From contig NZ_CP092827.1 in NCBI RefSeq assembly GCF_022533585.1, positions 3,636,001-3,700,000 of the forward strand: a stretch of 64,000 nt of DNA, in the 5' to 3' direction. Below are positions 63,830 to 64,000 of this stretch, in pieces (positions within the stretch are counted from its first letter, which is position 1; each line of letters begins with the position of its first letter). Below the pieces are notes generated by a model, which did not search any database, was not told where the DNA came from, and was given only the letters and a program-made list of their open reading frames with translations. Both the position numbers and the translations under genes were made by a program. The DNA comes from Pseudomonas sp. LS.1a (GTDB taxonomy: Bacteria; Pseudomonadota; Gammaproteobacteria; Pseudomonadales; Pseudomonadaceae).

Positions 63830-64000
63830 GTTTTCCCCTTCTCGTCGGGCTCATCCGGCTCATCCGTAATGGCCGACAAGCTGCTGTAGTTGAGGCCCAG
63901 GTCCTTGGCCCGGGCGATATCTGCGGCGTTCTCTTCGTCCACGATTTCCGCATCTGTGCCGGAGCGCAGGCACATCTCCGTGCGCGAGGCGAAACCCGCC
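63826..64000 (-). CDS. Portal protein, C-terminal end (partial)
   Basis: The last 57 residues before the stop at 63826-63828; the rest lies beyond the window. EMCLRSGTDAEIVDEENA and ARAKDLGLNY are typical of lambda B-type portal C-termini. Assignment rests on these and the position upstream of the head protease. Confidence 0.8.
   Translation of the reverse strand, partial: AGFASRTEMCLRSGTDAEIVDEENAADIARAKDLGLNYSSLSAITDEPDEPDEKGKT

Noticed and set aside
45152..64000. R-type pyocin cluster
   Set aside because: Tail genes alone would fit a pyocin, but capsid, decoration, protease and portal genes are present, so it is a phage.

Overview
The window reads as a chromosome segment of a fluorescent Pseudomonas, most likely of the P. 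putida group. Evidence: GC-rich codon use, REP palindromes of the form GTGGGAGCGGGT...ACCCGC in most gaps of the left third, and a core set (gamma-glutamylputrescine oxidase, SstT, AhpCF, Gor, GalU, ModABC, CsrA, AdhP) whose order I remember as similar to P. putida KT2440 (memory, not checked).

Left third (1-26300) is ordinary core genome: putrescine catabolism (partial), TerC, a NhaR-like regulator, SstT, the peroxide and thiol defence genes ahpC/ahpF/gor, galU, a two-gene c-type cytochrome unit that fits thiosulfate dehydrogenase TsdBA, the molybdate transporter modABC with a good ModE box, a bacterial type IB topoisomerase, csrA/rsmA, a histidine kinase - KaiC-like ATPase - receiver operon, tRNA-Leu(UAA) and adhP.

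The middle (26300-45100) is an accessory zone of mostly lower GC with decayed and duplicated pieces: an acetyltransferase pseudogene, two 3'-end fragments of a tRNA-Cys gene (30157-30204 and 33789-33836) that look like integration scars, two copies of a 242-residue protein whose 3' halves are identical in DNA, two copies of a 68-residue protein on either side of an ATPase/TOPRIM pair, and a dead copy of the phage Rz/Rz1 lysis genes. It ends in a tightly coupled four-gene minus-strand operon (39681-44844): N6-adenine methyltransferase, a kinase-like protein with two GHKL ATPase domains, a receiver-domain protein and a metallo-beta-lactamase-fold protein. This operon is the best candidate in the window for an undescribed system, probably anti-phage defence carried as prophage cargo.

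The right third (45150-64000, continuing past the end) is the late region of a temperate myovirus prophage, all on the minus strand. Read in transcription order (right to left): portal (partial), ClpP-like head protease, lambda D-like decoration protein, lambda E-like capsid protein, joining proteins, then a P2-order tail (V, W, J, I, H-like fibre, second fibre, sheath, tube, E and E', tape measure, U, X, D), endolysin, overlapping Rz/Rz1 spanins and a Dam-type methylase. The head is lambda-like and the tail P2-like. The prophage's integrase, repressor and terminase are not in the window.
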